64,000 nt of DNA, taken from contig NZ_JAJSBI010000023.1 in the NCBI RefSeq assembly GCF_021261325.1, positions 62,001 through 126,000 on the forward strand, given 5' to 3'. Numbering within the stretch: position 1 is the stretch's first letter; each line of letters opens with the position of its first letter. The notes under the pieces are model-generated. The model did not search any database. It was not told the origin of the DNA and was given only the letters and a program-made list of their open reading frames with translations. The translations under genes were made by a program, and so were the position numbers. Positions 33,452-41,085 of the stretch are shown here, in pieces. Source of the stretch: Streptomyces guryensis (lineage in GTDB: Bacteria > Actinomycetota > Actinomycetes > Streptomycetales > Streptomycetaceae).

Positions 33452-35125
33452 ATGGATCCACGGATGCAGCTGTCGGTGGGCGGGTACGTCTGCGAGCGCG
33501 AGCTGGGCCGGGGCGGGCAGGGGGTGGTGTGGCTCGCCCGGGACCGCGCCGGGCGGCAGGTGGTGGTGAAGTTCCTGCTGCCGGGCAAGGAGTACGACGA
33601 GGTCGCGCTGGCCCGGGTACGCCGGGAGTTCGGTGCGGCGAGCCGGGTCGGTGAACTGGCCACGGCGCGGGTCCTGGACGCCGACCTGTCCGGGCGGAAC
33701 CCGTACATCGTCAGCGAGTTCGTCCAAGGTCCGACCATCCACCAGCATGTGGCGGCCAGCGGCCCGCTGACCTCCGGGCGGCTCCACTCCGTGGCGCTGA
33801 CCGTCGCCCACGCCTTGGCCCAGGTGCACCGGGTCGGTGTCGTGCACCGGGACATCAAACCGTCCAACATCCTGCTCTCCCCGGACGGGCCGCGGATCAT
33901 CGACTTCGGTATCGCCCGCGACGACCGGCTGCTCGAGTCGGCGCTCACCACACCGGGCAGTGTGCTCGGCTCGCCCGCATACATGTCGCCCGAGCAGGTC
34001 AGGTCGCTCCGGGTCAGCGGCGCCACCGACGTGTTCTCGCTGGGCGGCACCCTGTACTTCGCCGCCACCGGACGGCATCCCTTCGAGGGGGAGAGTGGCT
34101 ACGAAGTGCTCGTCGCCGTGTGCGAGCGCGACGCGGATCTCACGGCGGTGCCGGAGCCGGTCCGCTCGGTCATCGCCGACTGTCTGCGCAAGGACCCGGC
34201 GGAGCGTCCCACGGCGGCCCAGCTCGTCACCCGGCTCGCGGGGGCGGCGGAGGGGACGGAGAGCGCGCAGCCGGAGTCGGGGACTCCACAGCCACCGCCA
34301 CCGTCCGGACGCGGCAGGGGCGGCGCCGGCCCCGGCACGAGCGGCAGGCAGCTGCGTCTGTGGGGATTCGCGGCCGGCAGTGCCGCGGCGGCGGTGCTGC
34401 TTGCCATCGTGCTCAGCACCACCTCCTCCGGGGGCACCCATGGCTCGTCCGCCACGTCCTCCTCCGCGTCGTCGGGGAGGTCCATGAACTCCCCCAAGTC
34501 CGCGACCTCCGCGGGCTCCCAGCCCCTCTCGTACACGGATGACTTGACGGACTCGGGCGACTGGTCGCACAAGGACCCGTCCCTGGCGAGGATCACGCAC
34601 CAGGGCGGGACCATGCTGGTGGATCCCAGGACCGAGCTGGAGGTGTGGCCGCAGGCGCCCTTCGAGCCGTCGTCGTTCGCGGTACGGCTGAGCACCCAGG
34701 CGGAGTGGTACGGGGGCGAGGGCGGGGTCGGGCTGTGGTGCAACGGCTCGGGGGACTACCGGAGGGGCTCCCGCTGGGCGACCTACCTGACGACAGGTCA
34801 GGAGGCTGTGATCGTCCGGGAGTTCCGGTTCAAGGGAGCCTTCCAGCACGACCGGGTCGTCGAGGCCGACCTGGCGGACGTGGGGCTGAAGGTGGAGAGT
34901 CAGCAGCAGGTCGACATGTCGATGATCTGTTCGCCGGCCGGCGCCGGCCTGATCAAGGTGGAGCTCGCCGTGGACGGCAAGCGGGTCGCCTCGTACACCG
35001 GAGCCGCCTTCGACGCGCGGGGCTGCGGTCTGGCCGCCTTCCACTACAGCGCGACCGACCCGCGGGGCACGGCCTTCCACGCGGGTTTCGAGCGCTTCAC
35101 GGCGTCCGAGCTGTCGACGCGCTGA
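33452..35125 (+). CDS. Receptor-type Ser/Thr protein kinase with external sensor domain
   Basis: A 557-residue membrane kinase. The kinase domain spans about 10-270: glycine loop LGRGGQGVVW, VVVKFLLPG with the ATP Lys, VVHRDIKPSN with Asp134, DFGIA at 151-155, SPAYMSPEQV. A proline/glycine linker leads to one span near 306-327 (LWGFAAGSAAAAVLLAIVLST). A Ser/Thr-rich stalk follows, then an external beta-rich domain of about 190 residues (YTDDLTDSGDWSHKD, GVGLWCNGSGDYRRGSRWATY) that looks like a laminin/concanavalin-type fold. All catalytic residues are present. The signal sensed is unknown. A small secreted peptide gene lies 128 bases downstream. Confidence 0.9.
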   Translation: MDPRMQLSVGGYVCERELGRGGQGVVWLARDRAGRQVVVKFLLPGKEYDEVALARVRREFGAASRVGELATARVLDADLSGRNPYIVSEFVQGPTIHQHVAASGPLTSGRLHSVALTVAHALAQVHRVGVVHRDIKPSNILLSPDGPRIIDFGIARDDRLLESALTTPGSVLGSPAYMSPEQVRSLRVSGATDVFSLGGTLYFAATGRHPFEGESGYEVLVAVCERDADLTAVPEPVRSVIADCLRKDPAERPTAAQLVTRLAGAAEGTESAQPESGTPQPPPPSGRGRGGAGPGTSGRQLRLWGFAAGSAAAAVLLAIVLSTTSSGGTHGSSATSSSASSGRSMNSPKSATSAGSQPLSYTDDLTDSGDWSHKDPSLARITHQGGTMLVDPRTELEVWPQAPFEPSSFAVRLSTQAEWYGGEGGVGLWCNGSGDYRRGSRWATYLTTGQEAVIVREFRFKGAFQHDRVVEADLADVGLKVESQQQVDMSMICSPAGAGLIKVELAVDGKRVASYTGAAFDARGCGLAAFHYSATDPRGTAFHAGFERFTASELSTR

Positions 35126-35253
35126 CGGCGACGGCGCGGCGAGAGGGTGCCGCCACCGAGCGGCTGATTCCTCGGGTCGCGCGGCGTGTCCGGGCGGGCG
35201 GGGCCGCCGGCGCGGAGCAGGGTGGGCGGCACTGCCGTCGTGGAGGAGGAACC

Positions 35254-35397
35254 GTGAAGCGTCGTGTCGCCGCCGCCCTGGCCGTTGCCGTCGCAGGGCT
35301 GATGCTGTTCGCGGTACCGGCCGCGGCTCGGGACGGCCGTGGCGATGTCGAGAGCAATGACTGGAACATCCCGCTCACCAACATCGGCATCCTGTAG
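35254..35397 (+). CDS. Small secreted peptide (47 aa precursor)
   Basis: A GTG with the very strong site GGAGGAGGAACC starts a 47-residue precursor. A clear signal sequence (VKRRVAAALAVAVAGLMLFA, cut after PAAA) leaves about 22 residues: RDGRGDVESNDWNIPLTNIG plus IL. The mature part is acidic and amphipathic and has no Cys. I know of no named family. It follows the receptor kinase on the same strand, so a signal, ligand or surface role is possible but unproven. Confidence 0.65.
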   Translation: MKRRVAAALAVAVAGLMLFAVPAAARDGRGDVESNDWNIPLTNIGIL

Positions 35398-35578
35398 AGC
35401 CGGGTCCGGCTCGGCCCGCTGCACCACCCCCAGGTGCCGGACACGTTCCGATGTCTTGACGCCACCCCAATGCCCGCATGGACACGACTACGCAAACATG
35501 ACAGCGCAGTCAGACGCAAGATCGGCCGGGCTGCGAATGGCATGATTGAGCTCGATCGAGCGGCCACCGGGAGGCACC

Positions 35579-36706
35579 ATGACGCGAGGAACAGGGCGGG
35601 GCGCAGGCTCCGCCGCGGTGCGCAGTGTGGACGTGGCCCGGCTCGCGGGTGTCTCGCAGAAGACGGTCTCCCGGGTCTTCAACGACGAGCCGTACGTCTC
35701 CGCCGACGTCCGCCGGCGGGTTCTCGACGCCGCCGAGCGGCTCGGCTACCGGCGCAACAACGCCGCCCGCGCGCTGGCCTCCGGGCGCACCCACTCGATC
35801 GGCGTGGTGACGCTGGGCACGGCGCTGTACGGGCCCGCCTCGCTGCTCATGGGTGTCGAGCGCGTCGTCCGGGACACCGGTTACGCGCTCCGCGTGGTCA
35901 ACACCATGGAGGGCGATCCGGCGGGCGTCGCGGGCGCCATGGACTCGCTCCTCGATCAGGGCGTGGACGGCATCGTCATCTCCGAGCCGATCGACGAGCA
36001 GGGCCACGGCGGAGAACTCTCCCTCCGCCTCGACGTTCCGGTCCTCGTCATCGCTGCACCGCCGTCCGTCACGGCGCCCATGGTGCTGACCGCGGGCGGC
36101 GGGGTCGACCTGATGGCCCGGACGGCCACCGAACACCTGCTGGACCTGGGCCATCTGACGGTCCATCATCTGGCCGGCCCGCAGCGGTGGTACGCCGCCC
36201 GGGACCGCATGAAGGGATGGCAGGCGGCCCTGACCGCACAGGGCAGGGACATACCCCCGGTCGTCGTGGGCGACTGGTCCGCCGCCTCCGGCTACGAGGC
36301 GGGGCGGCAACTGGCCGAGGACGGTGGCGTCACCGCTGTCTTCGCCGCCAACGACGACATGGCGATCGGTCTGATCCGCGCGCTGACCGAGGCCGGCCGG
36401 CGCGTACCGGAGGACGTCAGCGTCGTCGGCTTCGACGACATCCCGGTCGCCGCCTATGTGACTCCTCCCCTGACCACGGTGCGGCAACCGTTCGACGCCG
36501 TGGCGCAGGAAGGGCTCAAGCGGCTGGTGCATGCCATCGAGAACCCGCAGGCAGAGCCCTTGCCGCCGAGTGGTCCGACGGTCGACCTCATCGTTCGCGC
36601 CTCGACGGTGCCGCCGCCGTCGAGCCGGAAGACCCCGGCCCGCGGGCGGCGCACCGCCTCCCGTGCCCCCACGCTGCCGGACGGGGGCCCGTCCGCCGAC
36701 CGCTGA
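35579..36706 (+). CDS. LacI-family regulator
   Basis: A 375-residue repressor. The helix-turn-helix is at about residues 17-38 (VDVARLAGVSQKTVSRVFND), followed by a sugar-binding domain (SIGVVTLGTALYGPASLL, GIVISEPIDEQGHGG, AVFAANDDMAIGLIRAL, VSVVGFDDIPVAAYV). I chose the ATG at 35579 because GGGAGG precedes it by four bases; the frame opens 33 bases earlier. The C-terminal 30 residues are an extra basic, Pro/Ser-rich tail. No transporter or hydrolase gene is adjacent, so its target is not evident; the upstream gap contains GAGCTCGATCGAGC, possibly its own operator. Confidence 0.9.
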   Translation: MTRGTGRGAGSAAVRSVDVARLAGVSQKTVSRVFNDEPYVSADVRRRVLDAAERLGYRRNNAARALASGRTHSIGVVTLGTALYGPASLLMGVERVVRDTGYALRVVNTMEGDPAGVAGAMDSLLDQGVDGIVISEPIDEQGHGGELSLRLDVPVLVIAAPPSVTAPMVLTAGGGVDLMARTATEHLLDLGHLTVHHLAGPQRWYAARDRMKGWQAALTAQGRDIPPVVVGDWSAASGYEAGRQLAEDGGVTAVFAANDDMAIGLIRALTEAGRRVPEDVSVVGFDDIPVAAYVTPPLTTVRQPFDAVAQEGLKRLVHAIENPQAEPLPPSGPTVDLIVRASTVPPPSSRKTPARGRRTASRAPTLPDGGPSADR

Positions 36707-36769
36707 ACCTTTCGCGCGTCCCGGCCGACAACAGCCGATGAACGGCGCGCGGCGCCGCAAGGAGCCACT

Positions 36770-37100
36770 GTGCTGATCGCGCACCCGACCACGAGCGGCC
36801 CCAACGGCCCGGCGCCACAGGGCCGCCAGACCACTGGCTCCGCCGCAACCCCGTCCCCGAGGCCGACCCGGGTGTGCTGCCCCTGCCCCGCCGCGATCAG
36901 GTCGGGTCCCTGCACGGCCAGCCGCGACTGCTCGACACGGCGACCGGCCGCATCGTCGCGGAGTGGCCCGAGGTCCGCGTACCCGTCAGGCCCGCATGCT
37001 TCGGTCGTCGCCGCGTGCCCCCGTCGCCGCCCTCCACGCCGACGGCACACGGCTGACCGTCGCACGGGCGGAGAGCATCGCGCTCATCAGGCTGCCGTGA
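36770..37100 (+). pseudogene. Frameshifted remnant of a hypothetical protein gene
   Basis: A GTG with AAGGAG upstream starts a frame that soon loses sense. Around 36829-36990 a second frame reads DHWLRRNPVPEADPG and LLDTATGRIVAEWPEVRVPV, and from 37020 a third frame reads PVAALHADGTRLTVARAE and ends in IALIRLP with a TGA at 37098. The pieces look like successive parts of one protein, similar in feel to the C-terminal blades of propeller-like actinobacterial proteins, but in three frames. At least two frameshifts are needed. Sequencing error is possible. Confidence 0.6.
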
Positions 37101-37128
37101 GCCGGCCGGCCGTACGGACCCTTCGTGC

Positions 37129-38484
37129 TCAGCGCAGCCCGGCGAGGAAGGGTGCCAGCGTGCGGGTCAGGGGATTGTGGGGCGCGGCGGCGAACAGCGG
37201 ATCGAGGTGGTTCATGCCGTTGTCCGTCTCGTAAGCCGCGTAGGGGATACGGGAGTTGGCCACGACCTCCTGGGCCGACGACACGATCGTGCCCTTGGCG
37301 TAGCTGGTCTGGAAGGCGTAGAGCGGGATGTCCAGGGCTGAGGCGTGCCGCAGCCTCAGGCCCAGCGAGTGGGCCAGGTCGGTGTCCGTGTACGGATCCG
37401 TGACGTCGAGGTCCACGGACAGCCTCGCCGGCCAGTACCACTGCCACACGGCCGGCTCGGGGCCGCCCGCGTACGCCGACGCGACCCGGGCGACGGGAGT
37501 GATTCCCTTGTCGACCCAGTCGCGGACCTCACCGCTGGCGGCGAGGTGACCGGAGTGGACGCTGATGTCGTTCGGCCAGCCGAATGAGGCGTCCACCAGC
37601 GTGCCGAGCAGTCCGGCGTTGGTGACGGGCTGCGGCGGCCGCAGGGCGTCGGGCATCCGGGGTTGCAGGACCGAGCGGCCCTCCGGGTCCCGGTGGGCGT
37701 ACCAGCCCGCGAGCTGGTACCAGATCTGTGTGCTCTCCGCCCGGCTGCCCAGCCCGACCCCGCTCAGGGTCAGGTCGAAGACCGCTCCGCCGTCGATGGC
37801 GGCCAGCCGCTCGTGCACCTCCTCCGGCGAGTTGTGCACCGGCTCCCCGGTCCCCTCGAAGGCCCCGCGCACCCCGCCGTCGACGAGGACGAGGGCGGAC
37901 AGGCCCCGGTGGCCGGGGCTGCCGTCGAAGTCCCAGGCGGCGTAGGCCATCGCCGTGGTGGCGCCCCAGGAGTGGCCGCCGAGCACGACCCGGCGCCGGC
38001 CCCCGCCGGCCGCGGCCCGCACGACGGTGCGCAGATCCGTCACGGTGCGGGCCAGACCCCAGCGTGCCGCGAAGCCCGCGTCGGCAGGGTCCAACGACCG
38101 GTAGTGACCGTCCAGGTAGTACGCCGCCGGGTCCGCCGTGGCGAATCCGGTGCGGTCGGCCAGATTCTCCTCACGCCGGTCGAACGCCCATATCTGCACT
38201 CCGGGCAGGGCGGCGACGAGGTCCCGGGCGAGCAGCCGGAAGTCGTTCGCGGCCCCGAACATGCCCGGGACCAGCACCAGTACGGTCTGCGCCGCGTCAG
38301 GACCGACCTTCAGCACATGAACCCGATCCGACCCGGCGGGACCGCCGCCGGGGCCCACGGCCAGCGGCACATACGGCTCCCGACCCGGTACGGCGGCGAC
38401 AGCGGACGGGCCCGGCGACGTCCCCAGGGCGAGCCCGCCGAGGATCCCGCCGAGCACCGCCCTGCGCGGCAGACGTCCCGTCAT
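37129..38484 (-). CDS. Exported alpha/beta-hydrolase
   Basis: A 451-residue hydrolase. It opens with a signal sequence (RRAVLGGILGGLALG, possibly Tat type). VLVLVPGMFGAANDFRLLARDL, VWAFDRR-like IWAFDRREENLADR, and GGHSWGATTAMAYAAWDFDG with the nucleophile Ser are seen; GMNHLDPLF near the end holds the catalytic His candidate. The substrate is unknown (ester, lactone or peptide). The start ATG overlaps the upstream stop as ATGA, so it is co-translated with the lectin-like secreted protein. Confidence 0.82.
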   Translation of the reverse strand: MTGRLPRRAVLGGILGGLALGTSPGPSAVAAVPGREPYVPLAVGPGGGPAGSDRVHVLKVGPDAAQTVLVLVPGMFGAANDFRLLARDLVAALPGVQIWAFDRREENLADRTGFATADPAAYYLDGHYRSLDPADAGFAARWGLARTVTDLRTVVRAAAGGGRRRVVLGGHSWGATTAMAYAAWDFDGSPGHRGLSALVLVDGGVRGAFEGTGEPVHNSPEEVHERLAAIDGGAVFDLTLSGVGLGSRAESTQIWYQLAGWYAHRDPEGRSVLQPRMPDALRPPQPVTNAGLLGTLVDASFGWPNDISVHSGHLAASGEVRDWVDKGITPVARVASAYAGGPEPAVWQWYWPARLSVDLDVTDPYTDTDLAHSLGLRLRHASALDIPLYAFQTSYAKGTIVSSAQEVVANSRIPYAAYETDNGMNHLDPLFAAAPHNPLTRTLAPFLAGLR

Positions 38485-39260
38485 GAGCCGCACCCGCCGA
38501 CCCGCTTGCTGCTCAGCGCCACGTCGTCCATGTGCAAGTCGTACGAGGAGGGAGTGGGGTCGGCCTGGTACAACTGCCAGCCCAGCTTGAGCTTGTCGAA
38601 GCGCGGGAAGACGAAGTCGCCCGCCGTGCCGCCGTGTTGCTTTGTCGACACTGTCAACTCGGGCCGCTCGGCGCCGTCCAGATACACGGTGACCCGGTTG
38701 TCGGTCGCGTCGAGGTGGAATTCCACGCACTGCCAGGTCCCGGCCGTGGCGGGAGCGGAGGTGTTCCAGGCGGTCCAGTCCCCGGTGGGGCCCAGGTCGG
38801 AGCCGACCCCCCAGAAGTTGGCCTTCGAGGTGGGAACGTACTGGCCGCCCAACGGGCGTACCAGCGTGGGGACATCGGAGCCCGAGGCCTCGGCGATGGT
38901 CCAGTGTGCCCAGTCGGGAGCCGCGGGGAAGCGGTCCACGCGCAGCCGCAACCGGGCCCAGAAGCTGTTGCCCGCGGGTGCGGGACCGGACAGGGCGAGG
39001 AAGGCGCGGCCGTTGCCTTCCGTGTGGAGCCGCAGTTCGTGTCCGTGGCCGGTGGCGCTCGGCTCGACGGTCAGCGAGCCGTTGGACGTGTCGGCGGTCC
39101 ACCCACGGCCCGCGGTGACCGGCCCGAGGGGAAGACGGTCGAAGTTCTCTCTGAAGAGGATCTTGTGCGAAGAGGGGGTGGCGGAGGCGGTGGGGGGTGT
39201 CGCGAGCAGCGCGGCCGATGCGGCTGACAGCGCGGCGACGATCTTCCTCATGCGTGTCAT
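38481..39260 (-). CDS. Secreted lectin- or lyase-like beta-sandwich protein
   Basis: A 259-residue exported protein. After the signal (RKIVAALSAASAALLATPP) comes a jelly-roll type domain: ILFRENFDRLPLGPV, NSFWARLRLRVDRFPAAPDW, AHWTIAEASGSDVP, TWQCVEFHLDATDNRVTVYLDG, FDKLKLGWQLYQADP. This resembles the Cip1-like and polysaccharide-lyase-like concanavalin group, so it probably binds or cuts a polysaccharide. An ATG nine bases downstream is the alternative start. It is coupled by ATGA to the hydrolase gene, so the two act together outside the cell (inferred). Confidence 0.72.
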   Translation of the reverse strand: MTRMRKIVAALSAASAALLATPPTASATPSSHKILFRENFDRLPLGPVTAGRGWTADTSNGSLTVEPSATGHGHELRLHTEGNGRAFLALSGPAPAGNSFWARLRLRVDRFPAAPDWAHWTIAEASGSDVPTLVRPLGGQYVPTSKANFWGVGSDLGPTGDWTAWNTSAPATAGTWQCVEFHLDATDNRVTVYLDGAERPELTVSTKQHGGTAGDFVFPRFDKLKLGWQLYQADPTPSSYDLHMDDVALSSKRVGGCGS

Positions 39261-39368
39261 GGGCCCAGTGTGCAACACCCGTCACAGCAGTCACAGGCCG
39301 GTGCCGGCTGGTACCGGAAGGGCCAACGGCCGGGCTGCGGCGCCGAGTTGTCGTACCGACCCCGCCCG

Positions 39369-39959
39369 TCACGACCGCTTGGGCCGCGCCCGCACATGCA
39401 TCCGCTCCCCCTGCGGCCCGAACAGGCTCAGGAACTCCACCGACCCCTCCCCCGTCGACCCGAACCAGTGCGGCACCCGGGTGTCGAACTCGGCCGCCTC
39501 CCCCGCCGCCATGACGACGTCGTGCCCGCCCAGCACGACCCGCAGCCGCCCGGACAGGACGTACAGCCACTCGTAGCCCTCATGGCTGCGCGGTTCGGGC
39601 TCCTCCGTGCCCTGCGGTACCAGCACCTTGAATGCCTGGAGGCCGCCGGGCTGCCGGGTGAGCGGCCAGAAGGTGCGGCCGTGTCGCACGAGGGGCTTGC
39701 CCCGTACGCGCGGGTCCCCCGCCGGCGGCGCGCCGACCAGTTCGTCCAGTGGCACCTGGTGCGCCCGCGCGATCGGCAGCAGCAGCTCCAGGCTGGGCCT
39801 GCGCAGCCCGGACTCCAGCCGGGACAGCGTGCTGACCGAGATGCCGGTCGCCGCCGACAGCCCGGCGAGCGTGGCGCCCCGTTCCTTGCGGATCCGCCGC
39901 AGCCGGGGTCCGACCTCCGCCAGCACCTCGTCCGTGTCGTCGCCGTTCATGGAGGACAT
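39369..39959 (-). CDS. XRE-family regulator with C-terminal cupin domain
   Basis: A 196-residue regulator. The N-terminal helix-turn-helix (VGPRLRRIRKERGATLAGLS, STLSRLESGLRRPSLELLLP) is followed by a cupin barrel (HEGYEWLYVLSGRLRVVLGG, VMAAGEAAEFDTRVPHWFGS). It is divergent from the flavoprotein gene. A TTGACA box lies on its strand 40 bases or less upstream of the first in-frame ATG at 39959, with no Shine-Dalgarno, so the mRNA may be leaderless; an ATG three codons later is possible. Its ligand could be a small metabolite held in the cupin. Confidence 0.88.
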   Translation of the reverse strand: MSSMNGDDTDEVLAEVGPRLRRIRKERGATLAGLSAATGISVSTLSRLESGLRRPSLELLLPIARAHQVPLDELVGAPPAGDPRVRGKPLVRHGRTFWPLTRQPGGLQAFKVLVPQGTEEPEPRSHEGYEWLYVLSGRLRVVLGGHDVVMAAGEAAEFDTRVPHWFGSTGEGSVEFLSLFGPQGERMHVRARPKRS

Positions 39960-40030
39960 TGCAGTTTCGGCAAACGACTTTGTCAATACGGCAGCCATCG
40001 GGAGACCTTCGGGCGTGGAGGTGGTCACCC

Positions 40031-40966
40031 ATGACCGAGAAGCACAGCGAGCAGTACGAAGTGATCGTCGTCGGAGCGGGCGCGGCGGGGCTCTCCGCCG
40101 CGCTGGTCCTGGGCCGGGCCCGGCGCCGCACGCTCGTCGTCGACGCGGGCGAACCGCGCAACGCGCCCGCCGCCCATATGCAGGGCTATCTGTCACGGGA
40201 CGGCATGCCACCCGCCGGGTTCCTGGCGATCGGCCGGGAGGAGATCGCACGGTACGGCGTGGAACTGGTGCGCGACCGGGCCGTGGACGTCACGAAGGAC
40301 GCGAACTTCGCGGTCGTCCTCGCGGGCGGCCGGACCGTGCGCGCACGGCGGCTCGTGATCGCCACGGGCCTGCGGGACGAGCTGCCGGCGGTGCCCGGCG
40401 TGGCCGAGCGCTTCGGAAGGGACGTACTGCACTGCCCGTACTGCCATGGCTGGGAGGTCCGCGACCGGGCCTTCGGCGTGCTCGCCACGACCGCGCTGAG
40501 CGTCCACCAGGCACTGATGGTGTCCCAGTGGTCGAAGGACGTGACGCTCTTCCTCCACACCGTGGCCGAGGAGGAACTGTCGGACGACGACCTGCGCCGA
40601 CTCGCCGCGGCCGGGGTGAAGGTGGTGCCCGGCGAGGTCGCGGAACTGGTGACGAAGGACGACCGGCTCACCGGAGTGCGGCTCGCGGACGGTACGACCC
40701 ACGCCCGCGAGGTCGTCTTCATCGCGCCCCGGGCGGTCCCGCAGACGGATCTGCTGCGACGCCTCGGCGCCGAACTCCACGAGACGCCGTTCGGCGCGTA
40801 CCCCGTGGTCGATCCGACCGGCCTGACGACCGTGCCCGGCGTCTGGGCCGTGGGCAACGTGATGGGCTTCGCCGAGCAGGTCGTGAACGCGGCGGCAGGC
40901 GGCTACCGCGCGGGCGCCACGCTCAACGGGGAGCTGCTGATCACCGACCTCGACGCAAGCTCCTGA
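40031..40966 (+). CDS. Thioredoxin-reductase-like FAD/NAD(P)H oxidoreductase
   Basis: A 311-residue flavoprotein. FAD binding is seen at VIVVGAGAAGLSAALVLGRA, and the redox-active pair at CPYCHGWE (Cys135 and Cys138). PGVWAVGNVMGFAEQVVNAA is the second FAD contact. The NADPH motif is degenerate (FGVLATTALSVHQAL instead of GGGxxA), so the reductant is uncertain. Such proteins, known from Streptomyces dithiol-forming oxidases, may act as oxidases or small-molecule reductases. GGAGGTG precedes the ATG. It diverges from the XRE-cupin regulator, which probably controls it. Confidence 0.85.
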   Translation: MTEKHSEQYEVIVVGAGAAGLSAALVLGRARRRTLVVDAGEPRNAPAAHMQGYLSRDGMPPAGFLAIGREEIARYGVELVRDRAVDVTKDANFAVVLAGGRTVRARRLVIATGLRDELPAVPGVAERFGRDVLHCPYCHGWEVRDRAFGVLATTALSVHQALMVSQWSKDVTLFLHTVAEEELSDDDLRRLAAAGVKVVPGEVAELVTKDDRLTGVRLADGTTHAREVVFIAPRAVPQTDLLRRLGAELHETPFGAYPVVDPTGLTTVPGVWAVGNVMGFAEQVVNAAAGGYRAGATLNGELLITDLDASS

Positions 40967-41036
40967 GGGGCGCGGGGCCGTATCGATATGCGGCTTCCGC
41001 CGCGTGGGCGCGACCAGCCGCAACGGACCCGCCGTC
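40967..41036 (+). repeat. Intergenic repeat copy 1
   Basis: Starts right after the flavoprotein stop: GGGGCGCGGGGCCGTATCGA, then ATATGCGGC-TCCGCCGCGTGGGCGCGACCAGCCG and ending near CCCGCCG. It is the clearest copy of a family also seen at 44966-45039 (reverse), 48716-48787 and 60637-60710. The GCGG/CCGC halves can fold. I recall such repeats as common in Streptomyces between genes. Confidence 0.7.
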
Positions 41037-41085
41037 GACACCCGACCCGTTTCCCCGGGTGTAACCCGGCGGAGCGCGTTGCACC

